Part shown: one piece after another, positions 33,244 to 43,024 of the stretch | How the letters are laid out: each line of letters opens with the position of its first letter | How positions within the stretch are numbered: the first letter of the stretch is position 1 | The notes under the pieces: generated by a model | What the model saw: the letters and a program-made list of their open reading frames with translations, nothing else | What the model was told of the DNA's origin: nothing | Databases searched by the model: none | Source: Staphylococcus sp. NRL 16/872 | GTDB taxonomy: Bacteria > Bacillota > Bacilli > Staphylococcales > Staphylococcaceae | Assembly: GCF_022815905.2 (NCBI RefSeq) | Contig: NZ_CP119327.1 | Span: 744,001-808,000, forward strand | Direction of reading: 5' to 3' | DNA: 64,000 nucleotides | Position numbers and translations under genes: made by a program

Positions 33244-34428
33244 GTGGCAAAATTTTTCTTTTCCAGTTCCTTTTTATTATTTCTAGGAAATTGGATAGGA
33301 CAAATTGGTTTAAACTGGTATGTACTTACTAGTTATCATAACGCAGTTTATTTAGGTTTGGTTAATTTTTGCCGACTCGTACCTATTTTGATACTAAGTG
33401 TTTGGGCGGGTACCATTGCTGATAAATATGATAGGGGGATATTACTTAGAATTACAATATCTTCTTCTTTTTTAGTGACTGCACTTTTATGTATTTGTAC
33501 CTTTACTATGCCCCATGTTTCAATTATAGTGATATTAATTTATGCGACCTTACGTGGTATGTTAAATGCAGTAGAAACGCCTGTAAGACAAGCCTTGTTG
33601 CCTGATTTATCTGAAAGATTGAATACGAGCCAAGCCGTTTCTTATCATTCATTTATTATAAATATATGTCGCTCAATAGGGCCAGCAATCGCGGGAATTA
33701 TTCTTGCTGTATATCATGCGCCAGCAACATTTTTAACACAAGCGATTTGTTATTTTATAGCTGCGTTATTTTGTATACCACTTCATTTTAAACGAGTTAA
33801 CAGTGATGTGAGTAAGTGTAAAGAATATTCACTGAAATTCGTATTGCAATATTTTAAGAGAAATGCACAAGCATCTAGAATTTTTATAACTTCGCTAATT
33901 ATAATGGCAACTGGATTCTCTTATACGACATTAGTGCCCGTACTCGTTCATCAAATATTTCCTGGTAAATCTGAAATATTTGGTATTTCCATGACTTTTT
34001 GTGCCATTGGTGGTATGATTGCCACACTTTTATTACCTATTATTTTGAAAAAGATTAATACCGTAAATATGTATTATTTGAGTTCATGTGTGTTTGGTTT
34101 GGCATTATTAGGTGTAGTCATACAAAATGTAATAGTGATGTTTAGCAGTATGGCGCTTGTAGGTTTATTTAGTCAATGGGCACGTACGTCCAATCGAATA
34201 TATTTTCAAGAACATGTGACCCCTGAAAACCGTGGGAAAATATTAAGTATCGTTATGATGGATAGAGGTATGATTCCATTGGGTAGTTTATTAATGACAG
34301 CATTATCAGATTGGCTCGGTGTCTTAACTACATTTATCGTCATGGGCTTATTTACAACAGTTGTAGCCTTAACTGTTTATTTAATGCAAAGAACAATTAA
34401 AGTGGAGGAGTCGAACAATGCAAAGTGA
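33244..34428 (+). CDS. sfaA: staphyloferrin A exporter SfaA (MFS)
   Basis: A 394-aa major facilitator with about 12 membrane segments; in the staphyloferrin A locus this protein exports the finished siderophore. The first helix pair ends in a short loop with AGTIADKYDRGILLRI, the usual MFS loop 2-3 motif. The start codon is GTG at 33244 with AGGTG seven bases before. It overlaps sfaB by 11 bases. Confidence 0.92.
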   Translation: MAKFFFSSSFLLFLGNWIGQIGLNWYVLTSYHNAVYLGLVNFCRLVPILILSVWAGTIADKYDRGILLRITISSSFLVTALLCICTFTMPHVSIIVILIYATLRGMLNAVETPVRQALLPDLSERLNTSQAVSYHSFIINICRSIGPAIAGIILAVYHAPATFLTQAICYFIAALFCIPLHFKRVNSDVSKCKEYSLKFVLQYFKRNAQASRIFITSLIIMATGFSYTTLVPVLVHQIFPGKSEIFGISMTFCAIGGMIATLLLPIILKKINTVNMYYLSSCVFGLALLGVVIQNVIVMFSSMALVGLFSQWARTSNRIYFQEHVTPENRGKILSIVMMDRGMIPLGSLLMTALSDWLGVLTTFIVMGLFTTVVALTVYLMQRTIKVEESNNAK

Positions 34429-36175
34429 TTGGCAATTAGCAGATAGAAATATACAATACCGTGTCTTAAATGCATTAGTGAAAGAAAAGATATGGTCATC
34501 CTCAACAAGAATTACAACTCAAGATAATCAGCTTGAAATACAGCTTTATGGATGTGTGCTTAAAATTCATTTTAAATATTTAAGTAAAATGGTTCGTTAT
34601 GATTTCGAGGGACCAATAACTTATTACTGTGGGAAAAATGAAGTAGAAATAACTTCATTAGAAAACTTATTAGATATTTTAGAGCAACATTTTGAAATTG
34701 AGATAAGTGAACGTTTACTTGCAGAATTACTTCATAGTAGAGATAGCTTTATAGAAGTATATAAACATTTCACTAATCGTAAAAACCATATTCAAGATAG
34801 TTTGAAATTTTCTGGTATGCCGACCACTATTAATTTCTTTGCTTGGTTACAACATTTAAACGATTCGAGTGACTTTAATGATTTAATGTATTCCGAGAGT
34901 TTAGTTATCGAAGGTCATCCAACACATCCGTTAACTAAGACGAAATTACCTTTAACAATGAAAGAAGTTAAGCAATATTCACCTGAATTTGAGAAGATTA
35001 TTCCACTGAAAATCATGTTATTGCATAAAGATTATGCAAAAGTAACTACCGTAGATGGCAACAGCTCATTTGTACTGGGAGAAGTTATTCCGGAATATCA
35101 TGCAAAACTAAGAAAATTTATTCAAACATTTCAACTTTCGCTAGATGATTATCAAATTATATTTGTTCATCCATGGCAATATCAACATACTATTTATCGT
35201 CAATTTGAACAGTGGATTAACGATAAAATATTAATTGCTACACCATTTGATATAGAATCGAAAGCAACGTTATCATTCCGTACTATGTCATTAATAAATA
35301 AGCCATACCATATTAAATTACCAGTTAATGTCCAAGCGACTAGTGCTGTAAGAACGGTATCAAGTGTAACGACAGTCGATGGCCCGAATTTAAGTATGGC
35401 CTTGCAAGAAACGCTAAATCAATATCCACAACTTAAAGTAGCGCTTGAACCTTTTGGTATTTACGCTAATACTGAAGATGATCGTGCACGCCAACTAGCA
35501 TGCATTATTAGAGAGAAACCATATATTGCGAATAATGGTGCAACGATTGTCTCAGGAGCGTTAGTGAACCCTAATCCGGCTGATGGGAATATTACCGTGG
35601 ATAGCTATATTGAGTGGATAAGTGGCGAAGTCAATGAACAGAATATTTCTCAATTTATGCGTACATATTGTCGTCAATTAGTCACACCGTTAATTGCTTT
35701 AATTCAAGATTATGGCATTGCTTTAGAAGCCCATATGCAAAATACGATTGTAAATCTAGGACCTCAATTTCAAATGAACTTTGTAGTTCGTGATTTAGGA
35801 GGTTCTCGCATTGATTTAGATACATTATCTATGAAATTGAAGGATATCAACGTGACGAATACGAGCTTGATAGCGTCATCTATCAATGAAGTCGTTGCGA
35901 AATTTCAACATGCTGTAGTACAAAATCAGCTTGCGGAATTAATTCATCACTTTTCAAAAAAGGAAAGTGTAAGCGAAGTGGAATTATTTAAGGTTGTACA
36001 AGAAGAAATAGAACAGGCGATTACTGATAACAAACCACATGCTGAAATATTAAAACAAATCTTATTTGGACCAACTATCACAGTTAAAGCTTTACTTCGT
36101 ATGAGAATGGAAAATAAAGTTAAAAAATATCTCAATATTAAACTCGATAACCCGATAAAAAAAGAGGTGAGTTAA
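34418..36175 (+). CDS. sfaB: staphyloferrin A synthetase SfaB (IucA/IucC family)
   Basis: The second NRPS-independent synthetase (585 aa), which adds the second citrate to complete staphyloferrin A. EGHPTHPLTKTKLPLT (about 166-181) and IIFVHPWQYQH (about 247-257) correspond to those in SfaD. It begins within sfaA and its stop is directly followed by the sfaC start, so translation is coupled. Confidence 0.93.
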   Translation: MQSDWQLADRNIQYRVLNALVKEKIWSSSTRITTQDNQLEIQLYGCVLKIHFKYLSKMVRYDFEGPITYYCGKNEVEITSLENLLDILEQHFEIEISERLLAELLHSRDSFIEVYKHFTNRKNHIQDSLKFSGMPTTINFFAWLQHLNDSSDFNDLMYSESLVIEGHPTHPLTKTKLPLTMKEVKQYSPEFEKIIPLKIMLLHKDYAKVTTVDGNSSFVLGEVIPEYHAKLRKFIQTFQLSLDDYQIIFVHPWQYQHTIYRQFEQWINDKILIATPFDIESKATLSFRTMSLINKPYHIKLPVNVQATSAVRTVSSVTTVDGPNLSMALQETLNQYPQLKVALEPFGIYANTEDDRARQLACIIREKPYIANNGATIVSGALVNPNPADGNITVDSYIEWISGEVNEQNISQFMRTYCRQLVTPLIALIQDYGIALEAHMQNTIVNLGPQFQMNFVVRDLGGSRIDLDTLSMKLKDINVTNTSLIASSINEVVAKFQHAVVQNQLAELIHHFSKKESVSEVELFKVVQEEIEQAITDNKPHAEILKQILFGPTITVKALLRMRMENKVKKYLNIKLDNPIKKEVS

Positions 36176-37234
36176 GTGGCAGATATCTCGATTAATTTAT
36201 CTAAAATTGCATATAACGCCGAAGTCTTGCATGGTTTATTAGCAGAGCAAGACATACATTTTACGCCAGTCGTAAAATGTGTGGCTGGTGATACGAAAAT
36301 TTTAGAAACGCTGATTGACTTAGGATTTAATCATTTTGCAGAATCAAGATTAGAGAATATAAATATGGAGCTACAGGATAAATGTAGTTATTTATTATTA
36401 AGATCGACACCAAAAAAACGCTATTTAGAATTAGTTGAAAACGTGAAAATGAGTATTCAAACTGAAATTCAAGCCATTCGTGATATCAATGATAGTGCTG
36501 GTAAACTTAATAAAAAACATCAAATTATGTTAATGATAGATTGGAAAGATGGCCGAGAAGGTGTACTAACTTATGATATTCTTGATTATATAAAAGAAAT
36601 AATTGTGATGAAAAATATCCAATTTATAGGTATCGCATTTAACTTTATGTGTTTTAAATCATTAGCGCCTACAGAAGATGATATTTTTGCGATTAATCAA
36701 TTTGTGCAAGCGATCGAGAATGAAATAGGCTTTCGATTAAAAATTATATCTGGTGGCAATTCAAGCATGTTACCTCAATTAATGTACAATGATTTAGGTC
36801 GTATTAATGAATTGAGAATAGGTGAGGCACTGTTTAGAGGCGTAGATACAACGACATATCAACCTATACCACGACTATTTCAAAATGCGATTACGCTTGA
36901 AGCGGAAATAATTGAAATTAAACCTCGTTTATTAGAGGGCCGTCAATGTTATTTACAAGCAATATTGGATATAGGATATATTGATACAGTCATTAATAAA
37001 ATCATTCCACTTAATGATAAAGTTAAGATTGTCGGAGCCACAAGCGATCATTTAATGATTGATTTAGGAAATCAAGATTGTTATCAAGTTGGAGATATGA
37101 TTTCCTTTAGCCTCGAATATGAAGCGCTATCTCAAATCATGTATCATCAAAAAATACCTAAAACATATGTGAAAGATCAACACATCCAGTCTTTGATTGA
37201 GCAAGTGAATCATACATCTTTAGCTACATACTAA
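36176..37234 (+). CDS. sfaC: ornithine racemase-like PLP enzyme SfaC
   Basis: A PLP-dependent racemase of the alanine-racemase N-terminal fold, 352 aa; it is thought to supply D-ornithine for staphyloferrin A. The PLP lysine is probably K34 in FTPVVKCVAGDT. GGNSSMLPQL and NELRIGEALFRG further on fit the phosphate-binding region. GTG start, AAGAGGTGAG upstream, no gap from sfaB. Confidence 0.9.
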   Translation: MADISINLSKIAYNAEVLHGLLAEQDIHFTPVVKCVAGDTKILETLIDLGFNHFAESRLENINMELQDKCSYLLLRSTPKKRYLELVENVKMSIQTEIQAIRDINDSAGKLNKKHQIMLMIDWKDGREGVLTYDILDYIKEIIVMKNIQFIGIAFNFMCFKSLAPTEDDIFAINQFVQAIENEIGFRLKIISGGNSSMLPQLMYNDLGRINELRIGEALFRGVDTTTYQPIPRLFQNAITLEAEIIEIKPRLLEGRQCYLQAILDIGYIDTVINKIIPLNDKVKIVGATSDHLMIDLGNQDCYQVGDMISFSLEYEALSQIMYHQKIPKTYVKDQHIQSLIEQVNHTSLATY

Positions 37235-37292
37235 TAATGAACTTATCTAGATTATTCAATTTTAACTAGTTTGTTTTTTTAAATCACTTATA

Positions 37293-37334
37293 GTCATTAG
37301 TCAGATATAAATACTGATTAATGGCTTTTTTAAA
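37293..37334 (+). terminator. sfaABC terminator
   Basis: GTCATTAGTCAG and CTGATTAATGGC form an imperfect 12-bp stem with a 9-base loop, followed by TTTTTTAAATTT. The rest of the sfaC-htsA gap is AT-rich and ends in the htsA promoter. Confidence 0.75.
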
Positions 37335-37418
37335 TTTATCGATTATATTATTTAACACTTTTAAGAGATAAAATATAAAAGATTTATATAAAAAATTTAA
37401 AAAATCTCCCAAATTATA

Positions 37419-37447
37419 TTGACATTGATAATCGTTATCAATAAACT
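37419..37447 (+). promoter_or_regulatory. htsA promoter with overlapping Fur box
   Basis: TTGACA (37419-37424), 17-base spacer, TAAACT (37442-37447). The Fur-like GACATTGATAATCGTTATC (37421-37439) agrees with the 19-bp consensus at about 16 positions and covers the -35 and the spacer. Confidence 0.88.
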
Positions 37448-37485
37448 GGGTAATGTAAACCTATACATATTAAGGAGTGGGAGTA

Positions 37486-38487
37486 ATGAAAGGCTTCAAA
37501 GTCGCTGGAATAGTCGCATTATTATTTGCATTGGTTCTTGTTACTGCATGTGGTAATGTAAGTAATAACGGTTCTAAGGATTCCGATAACAAATCCTCAT
37601 CATCGAAAGATTCGATTGAAATTAAACATGAGTTAGGTACAACAAAAGTTCCTAAAGATGCTAAAAAAGTAGTAGCTTTAGAATTCTCATTTGTAGACGC
37701 ATTAGCTGCGCTAGATGTAAAACCTGTTGGAATAGCTGATGATAATAAACCCAATCGTATTATCAAACCTTTAAAAGATAAAATTGGTAACTATACATCT
37801 GTAGGTGCGCGTAAACAACCAAACTTAGAAGAAATCAGCAAGTTAAAACCAGACCTAATCATTGCAGATAGTAATAGACATAAAGGTATTTATAAAGAGC
37901 TAAGCAAAATTGCTCCAACTATTGAACTAAAAAGTTTCGACGGAGATTATAATGATAATATCGATGCTTTCAAAACTGTCGCTAAAGCTTTAAATAAAGA
38001 AGACGAAGGTAAAAAACGTTTAGATGAACATAAGAAAAAATTAGCTGAATATAAAGATGAAATTCAATTTGATAAAAATGAAAAAGTCTTACCAGCTGTA
38101 GCTTCTAAATCAGGATTACTTGCTCATCCAAGTGAATCTTATGTTGGTCAATTTTTAACTGAACTTGGCTTTAAAGAAGCATTAACTAAAGATGTAACTA
38201 AAGGTTTAAGTAAATATTTACAAGGACCTTACTTACAGTTAAATGCTGAAACATTAAAAGACGTGAATCCAGAACGTATGTTTATTATGACTGACGGTGC
38301 AAGTCCAAAAGAACCATCTTATCAAGAAATGAAAAAAGATCCAGTTTGGGATACTTTAGATGCAGTTAAACATAATCGTGTAAGTATAGTAAATCGTGAC
38401 ACATGGGCACGTGCACGTGGTTTAATATCTTCAGAAGAGATGGCTAAAGAACTTGTTGAAATTTCTAAAAAAGATAAAGAGAAGTAA
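37486..38487 (+). CDS. htsA: staphyloferrin A-binding lipoprotein HtsA
   Basis: Substrate-binding lipoprotein (333 aa) that captures Fe(III)-staphyloferrin A at the membrane surface; the system was also once linked to haem. Signal peptide 1-21 with lipobox LVTAC (C22). The rest is a class III periplasmic-binding fold (FecB/FepB type) with [17 protein letters not shown] and [27 protein letters not shown], and late arginines ([11 protein letters not shown]) where the family binds the anionic ligand. ATG chosen because AAGGAG is eight bases upstream; a GTG three codons earlier overlaps that site. Confidence 0.94.
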   Translation: MKGFKVAGIVALLFALVLVTACGNVSNNGSKDSDNKSSSSKDSIEIKHELGTTKVPKDAKKVVALEFSFVDALAALDVKPVGIADDNKPNRIIKPLKDKIGNYTSVGARKQPNLEEISKLKPDLIIADSNRHKGIYKELSKIAPTIELKSFDGDYNDNIDAFKTVAKALNKEDEGKKRLDEHKKKLAEYKDEIQFDKNEKVLPAVASKSGLLAHPSESYVGQFLTELGFKEALTKDVTKGLSKYLQGPYLQLNAETLKDVNPERMFIMTDGASPKEPSYQEMKKDPVWDTLDAVKHNRVSIVNRDTWARARGLISSEEMAKELVEISKKDKEK

Positions 38488-38499
38488 GGTGGATGAACA

Positions 38500-39531
38500 A
38501 TGACTATGAGATCAACTGATAGTCAATCCGCTAATGAAAGAGCAACTAAGAAACGCACTACACTCACGTTCCTCGTGAGTGTGTGCTTTCTTTTTATTTT
38601 TGCATACTTTAATTTAGCGATTGGTTCTTCAGACATTCATGCAAAAGATATTTATGACTATTTTTTTACTTCAGTAGACAATAAACAAACATTCCTTATT
38701 CATAACGTAAGAATGCCAAGAATGATTGGTGGCTTAATCATAGGTGGCGCACTTGCGCTTGCTGGTTTATTAATGCAAGCTATTACTAGAAATCCGTTGG
38801 CTTCTCCTCAAATATTTGGCGTCAACTCAGGTGCTTCTTTTGTTATCGTTTTAGTAACTATTTTAATTCCATCTCTTGGAAAATATGCTACATTACTTGC
38901 TTTCATTGGTTCATTTATTGGGGGTCTAACAGTATATTTACTTTCAGGCTCAACAAAAAAGATTACGCCAGTAAAACTAGCATTAGCAGGTATGGCTATT
39001 CATTTGTTTTTCAGTAGCTTAACGCAAGGAATTATTATTTTAAACGAAGACTCGAATACAACAGTGATGTTCTGGCTAGTCGGATCATTAAATGGATTAA
39101 AATGGACATCAGTACTTTCGATCATGCCATGGCTCCTTATAGCATTCATCATTACATTATTAATGGGACGCCAATTAACAATTATGGAATTAGGAGACGA
39201 TATCGCTAAAGGATTAGGACAAAAAACTCAACTTATTCGTATTATTATTGGACTTCTTGTTATTGTGTTAGCTGGCGCTTCTGTTTCAATAGCAGGTCCA
39301 ATTGGTTTTGTTGGTTTAATTGTCCCTCATATAGTTAAACGTTACGTAAGCAAAGATTACTTTATTATGGTACCGTTAACTTTTCTAGTAGGTGCAGATT
39401 TATTACTTTTATCTGATATGCTTAGTCGCCTCATTACATTCCCATATGAATCTCCAGTAGGTATTGTAACGTCATTTGTAGGGGCTATTTATTTCTTATT
39501 AATTACACTTAGAGGGGTGAAACGAATATGA
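38500..39531 (+). CDS. htsB: staphyloferrin A ABC permease HtsB
   Basis: FecCD-family permease (343 aa, about nine to ten membrane segments). RMPRMIGGLIIGGALALAGLLMQAITRNPLASPQIFG (about 70-106) is the family signature, and GPIGFVGLIVPHIVKRYV the ATPase-coupling region. It forms a heterodimer with HtsC. The operon has no ATPase gene; staphylococcal hts uses FhuC encoded elsewhere. Overlaps htsC by four bases. Confidence 0.94.
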   Translation: MTMRSTDSQSANERATKKRTTLTFLVSVCFLFIFAYFNLAIGSSDIHAKDIYDYFFTSVDNKQTFLIHNVRMPRMIGGLIIGGALALAGLLMQAITRNPLASPQIFGVNSGASFVIVLVTILIPSLGKYATLLAFIGSFIGGLTVYLLSGSTKKITPVKLALAGMAIHLFFSSLTQGIIILNEDSNTTVMFWLVGSLNGLKWTSVLSIMPWLLIAFIITLLMGRQLTIMELGDDIAKGLGQKTQLIRIIIGLLVIVLAGASVSIAGPIGFVGLIVPHIVKRYVSKDYFIMVPLTFLVGADLLLLSDMLSRLITFPYESPVGIVTSFVGAIYFLLITLRGVKRI

Positions 39532-40493
39532 CAAAACGAAATTTATCTATTCGTTACGCCATTGTTATCGTTTGTTTAATTATTAGTATTTTTATAAGTT
39601 TATGCGTTGGCTCTACTATGTATAGCCCTATGAAAGCATTAAAAGGTATATTTACATTGGATGACTTTATTTTAAATGAATACCGTATACCACGAACATT
39701 ATTAGGATTTGGAGTTGGTAGCAGTTTAGCCATTTCTGGTGCAGTGATTCAAGGTGTAGTAAGAAATCCGCTAGCCTCACCGGATGTGATTGGTATTACT
39801 AAAGGTGCAAGTTTAGCCGCTATTATCGTAATTATGGTATTCCCAACTGCGCCACTCATTGTATTACCAATAGGTTCATTCATTGGTGCGTTAGTTATCA
39901 GCTTAATTTTGTCATTTTTAATTTCAAAGTTTAACATCAAAGGTTCTACACTTGCATTGATTGGTTTAGCCATAGGTGCTATTTGTACGGCAGTAGTACA
40001 ATTTTTATTAATTCGTAACCCTATGGATGCTAATAATGCATTAATTTGGTTAACTGGTAGCTTATATGGTCATACAATTGAGAACTTTTATTCAATTATT
40101 CCTTGGTTTATTATTACTTTGCCATTAGTATTAGGTTTAAGTTATCAATTAGATATTTTAAATTTAGGAGATAATATTGCAGTAGCATTAGGTGCTAAAG
40201 TTCAACACCTTAAGATGATTTTACTTATTTTATCTGTCATGCTAGCAGGGGCGTCTATTTCAGTTGTGGGTGGCATTAGTTTCTTAGGACTTATTTCCCC
40301 ACATATTGCTAGATCGCTCGTAGGACAACGTTATTTCCATGTTGTGATCATGTCTGGTTTAATAGGTGCAGTACTTATCTTAGTCAGTGATGGATTAGCA
40401 AGAGGTATCCATCCACCATTAGATATTCCAGTAGGTGTTATTATCGCTATTATAGGTGTTCCATATTTCTTATTTTTACTTAGAAGAATTTAA
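39528..40493 (+). CDS. htsC: staphyloferrin A ABC permease HtsC
   Basis: Second FecCD permease (321 aa), homologous to HtsB: RIPRTLLGFGVGSSLAISGAVIQGVVRNPLASPDVIG (about 52-88) and GGISFLGLISPHIARSLVGQ in the coupling loop. Last gene of the operon, followed by a terminator. Confidence 0.94.
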   Translation: MTKRNLSIRYAIVIVCLIISIFISLCVGSTMYSPMKALKGIFTLDDFILNEYRIPRTLLGFGVGSSLAISGAVIQGVVRNPLASPDVIGITKGASLAAIIVIMVFPTAPLIVLPIGSFIGALVISLILSFLISKFNIKGSTLALIGLAIGAICTAVVQFLLIRNPMDANNALIWLTGSLYGHTIENFYSIIPWFIITLPLVLGLSYQLDILNLGDNIAVALGAKVQHLKMILLILSVMLAGASISVVGGISFLGLISPHIARSLVGQRYFHVVIMSGLIGAVLILVSDGLARGIHPPLDIPVGVIIAIIGVPYFLFLLRRI

Positions 40494-40506
40494 TAACTCC
40501 TTTCAT

Positions 40507-40549
40507 AAAGCTAATTCCTTTTATATTTTAGAGGAATTAGCTTTTTTAT
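40507..40549 (+). terminator. htsABC terminator
   Basis: AAAGCTAATTCC and GGAATTAGCTTT form a 12-bp stem (loop about 16 bases) running into T6. Confidence 0.9.
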
Positions 40550-40707
40550 GTTGCACCCTTTTTGAAAATGAGATATAGTAAAGAACATATTGTTTATAAA
40601 AATACAAATAAAGACATATTTATATATAATTAATCGGAAAAATGTCCTCTTATTACATAAATTATGTATATACAAACATTCATTATATAAAGAAAGAAGG
40701 CATAAAA

Positions 40708-42078
40708 TTGAAAGGATACACCAGACAAGACATTGTTAAAGGTCGAGTCAAATTTATAACAATGTCCATTATAGGAATTATCTTATTTTTGATTCCTATA
40801 CCTACAGTTCAAGATGGAAAAAAACAAACGACTTTACCAGTTGCCTTTTTAGCTAACTTACTAAAGGAATTACTAGGTAATGCGATGCCTATTATCATTC
40901 TATTTATTATTACGCTTTCAGGAATATTGACTATATTATATTCATTAATATTGAGAAATAAAGTTAAACCAGGGAGTTTAATTGAAAGTGCATTTAAAGT
41001 AGGTCCAGTGTGGTTGGTGTTACGTGTACTAGCTGTATTTTTAGCATGGATGACATATCTTAAACTTGGATCCAAAGTTATTTATTCTGAAGATACAGGT
41101 GGTCTTGTATTTAATGATTTACTACCTACATTAGTTGCTGTTTTCTTATTTGCAGCATTATTCTTACCATTTTTAATGGAATACGGTTTATTAGAATTTT
41201 TAGGACCATTGTTTAGACCAATAATGCGACCACTATTTACCTTACCTGGCCGTTCAACTGTAGATAACCTAGCTTCATTTATTGGAGATGGAACAGTTGG
41301 TGTACTTATTACAAGTCGTCAGTATGAACGTGGTATCTATTCTAGGAGAGAGTCTATCGTTATTTCCACGACGTTTAGTGTAGTATCGATTACTTTCGCG
41401 ATTGTCATTGCTGAAACAGTTGGATTGCAACATAAGTTCTTTGCATTTTATTTAACAGTTATTATTTCTTGTTTTGTAGCAGCTATGATTATGCCTAGAA
41501 TTTGGCCTTTAAATAAAATACCGGATGAGTTTACTAAGGAAGTCTCTGAAGAAACTCGTCTTGAAAAATTACCAGAAGGTAAAAGTGCACTCAAACACGG
41601 GTTTGATGAAGCGACAATAGTTGGATTAAAAGCACCAGGTTTCAAAGAATTTATGAAATCAGGATGTAAGACAGTGGTAGATATGTGGTTTGTAATTTTA
41701 CCAGTGGTTATGAGTATTGGGACGTTAGCCACAATTATTGCAAATTATACGCCTGTTTTTACAATTGTAGGCAAACCATTTATTCCAATTTTAGAGTTAT
41801 TGCAAATTCCGGAAGCTACAAAAGCTTCTGAAACATTGTTGATTGGATTTGCTGATATGTTTTTACCTTCAATTTTAATAGCAAATGCCCACAGTGAAAT
41901 TACAAGATTTGTTATCGGTGCTTTAAGTATTTCTCAGCTAATTTATTTATCAGAAGTAGGCGGCGTTATTTTAGGATCAAAGATTCCTGTAAGCATCGGT
42001 AAGCTATTCGCAATTTTCCTTATTCGAACAGCCATTACATTACCAATTATTGCACTTATGGCACATTTATTACTTTAA
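40708..42078 (+). CDS. YjiH-family membrane protein (nucleoside-recognition/Gate domain)
   Basis: A polytopic membrane protein of 456 aa with about 11 hydrophobic segments, of the YjiH family carrying the nucleoside-recognition (Gate) domain, e.g. SFIGDGTVGVLITSRQYERGIYSRRESIVI in the first half and the LLIGFADMFLPSILIA region in the second. Family function is not settled; transport is likely. The TTG at 40708 was chosen since AGAAGG lies seven bases before it; the frame is open upstream but in a low-complexity AT-rich stretch with no such site. Preceded by about 160 bases with no gene. Confidence 0.8.
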   Translation: MKGYTRQDIVKGRVKFITMSIIGIILFLIPIPTVQDGKKQTTLPVAFLANLLKELLGNAMPIIILFIITLSGILTILYSLILRNKVKPGSLIESAFKVGPVWLVLRVLAVFLAWMTYLKLGSKVIYSEDTGGLVFNDLLPTLVAVFLFAALFLPFLMEYGLLEFLGPLFRPIMRPLFTLPGRSTVDNLASFIGDGTVGVLITSRQYERGIYSRRESIVISTTFSVVSITFAIVIAETVGLQHKFFAFYLTVIISCFVAAMIMPRIWPLNKIPDEFTKEVSEETRLEKLPEGKSALKHGFDEATIVGLKAPGFKEFMKSGCKTVVDMWFVILPVVMSIGTLATIIANYTPVFTIVGKPFIPILELLQIPEATKASETLLIGFADMFLPSILIANAHSEITRFVIGALSISQLIYLSEVGGVILGSKIPVSIGKLFAIFLIRTAITLPIIALMAHLLL

Positions 42079-42081
42079 GAA

Positions 42082-42132
42082 AAAGCATTGAAGTTATAAG
42101 GTCAAAAAATGACTAACTTCAATGCTTATTTT
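42082..42132. terminator. bidirectional terminator between convergent genes
   Basis: AAGCATTGAAGTTA and TAACTTCAATGCTT form a 14-bp stem around a 19-base loop, with A-rich and T-rich flanks on the two sides. It serves the YjiH-type gene and the haem oxygenase gene. Confidence 0.85.
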
Positions 42133-42446
42133 TAATTTAATGTAGATAAGACGTTTGCTTTTACAATTTTACTTTTAATAACTGGGGATGAATCAGAAGA
42201 TGATTGACCTCTATTTTTATGAGCTTCTTTAAACGCTTCGCTTTGCGTCCATGCTTTAAAATCTTCTTCAGTTTCCCACCAAGTATTCACATATATATCT
42301 TCACTATCTTTATCAACGTCTACTTGCCATACTTCAATTTTATGAAATCCTTTTAACTCTTCGATTTTACCACCTTTAGTGAAGCGGGGAGCCATTTTTT
42401 CAGCGAAACCTTTTTTCACTGTGATTCTATTTGTAACGACAAACAT
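42132..42446 (-). CDS. isdI: haem-degrading monooxygenase, IsdG/IsdI family
   Basis: A small (104 aa) ferredoxin-like-fold oxygenase that opens haem to release iron, giving staphylobilin in S. aureus. The catalytic triad is present with the spacing of IsdI: N6 (VTNRI), W66 (FKAWTQ) and H76 (EAHKNRG). The conserved TWWETEEDFKAW is plain. TAGGAGGTAATC precedes the ATG. The symbol is by similarity; isdG is equally possible. I do not see a Fur box in the short upstream region, which is unexpected. Confidence 0.85.
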   Translation of the reverse strand: MFVVTNRITVKKGFAEKMAPRFTKGGKIEELKGFHKIEVWQVDVDKDSEDIYVNTWWETEEDFKAWTQSEAFKEAHKNRGQSSSDSSPVIKSKIVKANVLSTLN

Positions 42447-42508
42447 AGTGATTACCTCCTAGAGTGTTTGTTACTATTTTAGCTTTTATTGAAAAGTTTA
42501 ACGCTATG

Positions 42509-42548
42509 AAAAAAACTGTCAACTTACATTATTAGTCGACAGTTTTAA
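42509..42548 (-). terminator. terminator of the SunI-like gene
   Basis: Read on the minus strand, AAAACTGTCGAC and TTGACAGTTTT form a stem with a loop near TAATAATGTAA, running into T6. Confidence 0.75.
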
Positions 42549-42589
42549 TATCATTACGTGAAAATTTTACGAAAAATTTGTATTATAAA

Positions 42590-42850
42590 CTATTTAGTTA
42601 ATTCGTTATAAACCTTTTGATCGTTATGAGTATAAATAATGTATTCGTGGTCATCAGTGTCAATAATTACTCGATTCGTTTTACCGAATGTAGAACCAAT
42701 TCGAGAAATGTTTTTTGATTCTAGATTAGGCACTGCATGAATGTCTTGATCTTGAGAAATATTTTTAATTTCGTTAGTAGGAATTTTAATATCTGCGACT
42801 CTCCATTGAATTCTAACTTCATTATCATCTTTCTTAACGGTCATTGCCAT
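42590..42850 (-). CDS. small protein with SunI/YnzG-like PH domain
   Basis: An 86-aa soluble protein ([16 protein letters not shown]...). The pattern of short strands, [17 protein letters not shown] then [16 protein letters not shown] and HEYIIYTHN, resembles bacterial PH-like proteins of the SunI/YnzG kind; SunI itself is the sublancin immunity protein of Bacillus. No membrane anchor is seen here, unlike SunI, so immunity is not implied. AAGGATG lies about 11 bases before the chosen ATG; another ATG two codons later is possible. Function unknown. Confidence 0.6.
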   Translation of the reverse strand: MAMTVKKDDNEVRIQWRVADIKIPTNEIKNISQDQDIHAVPNLESKNISRIGSTFGKTNRVIIDTDDHEYIIYTHNDQKVYNELTK

Positions 42851-42963
42851 TAAAGAACACATCCTTTATGTAAGTTATGGCTATATAATATAACAAAGTG
42901 TAATCGTTTTCAAGCTTTGTGTGATACTTTAATTTATTTGTGTCACACTATAATGTCACCCCG

Positions 42964-42981
42964 AAAATACGTTCGTATTTT
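42964..42981. promoter_or_regulatory. perfect 18-bp palindrome upstream of the DUF457 gene
   Basis: AAAATACG-TT-CGTATTTT has 8-bp perfect arms and only a 2-base centre, more like a dimeric repressor site than an RNA hairpin. It lies 43 bases before the ATG at 43025, where a promoter is expected, and between divergent genes. Confidence 0.5.
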
Positions 42982-43024
42982 TGTTGAGTTTATGTTAAAA
43001 TATCGTTAATAAAGGAGAAGATAC

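Noticed and set aside
42590-42850. Bacteriocin immunity protein
   Set aside because: The SunI-like resemblance is to the PH-type fold only; no bacteriocin precursor, modification or export gene is nearby.
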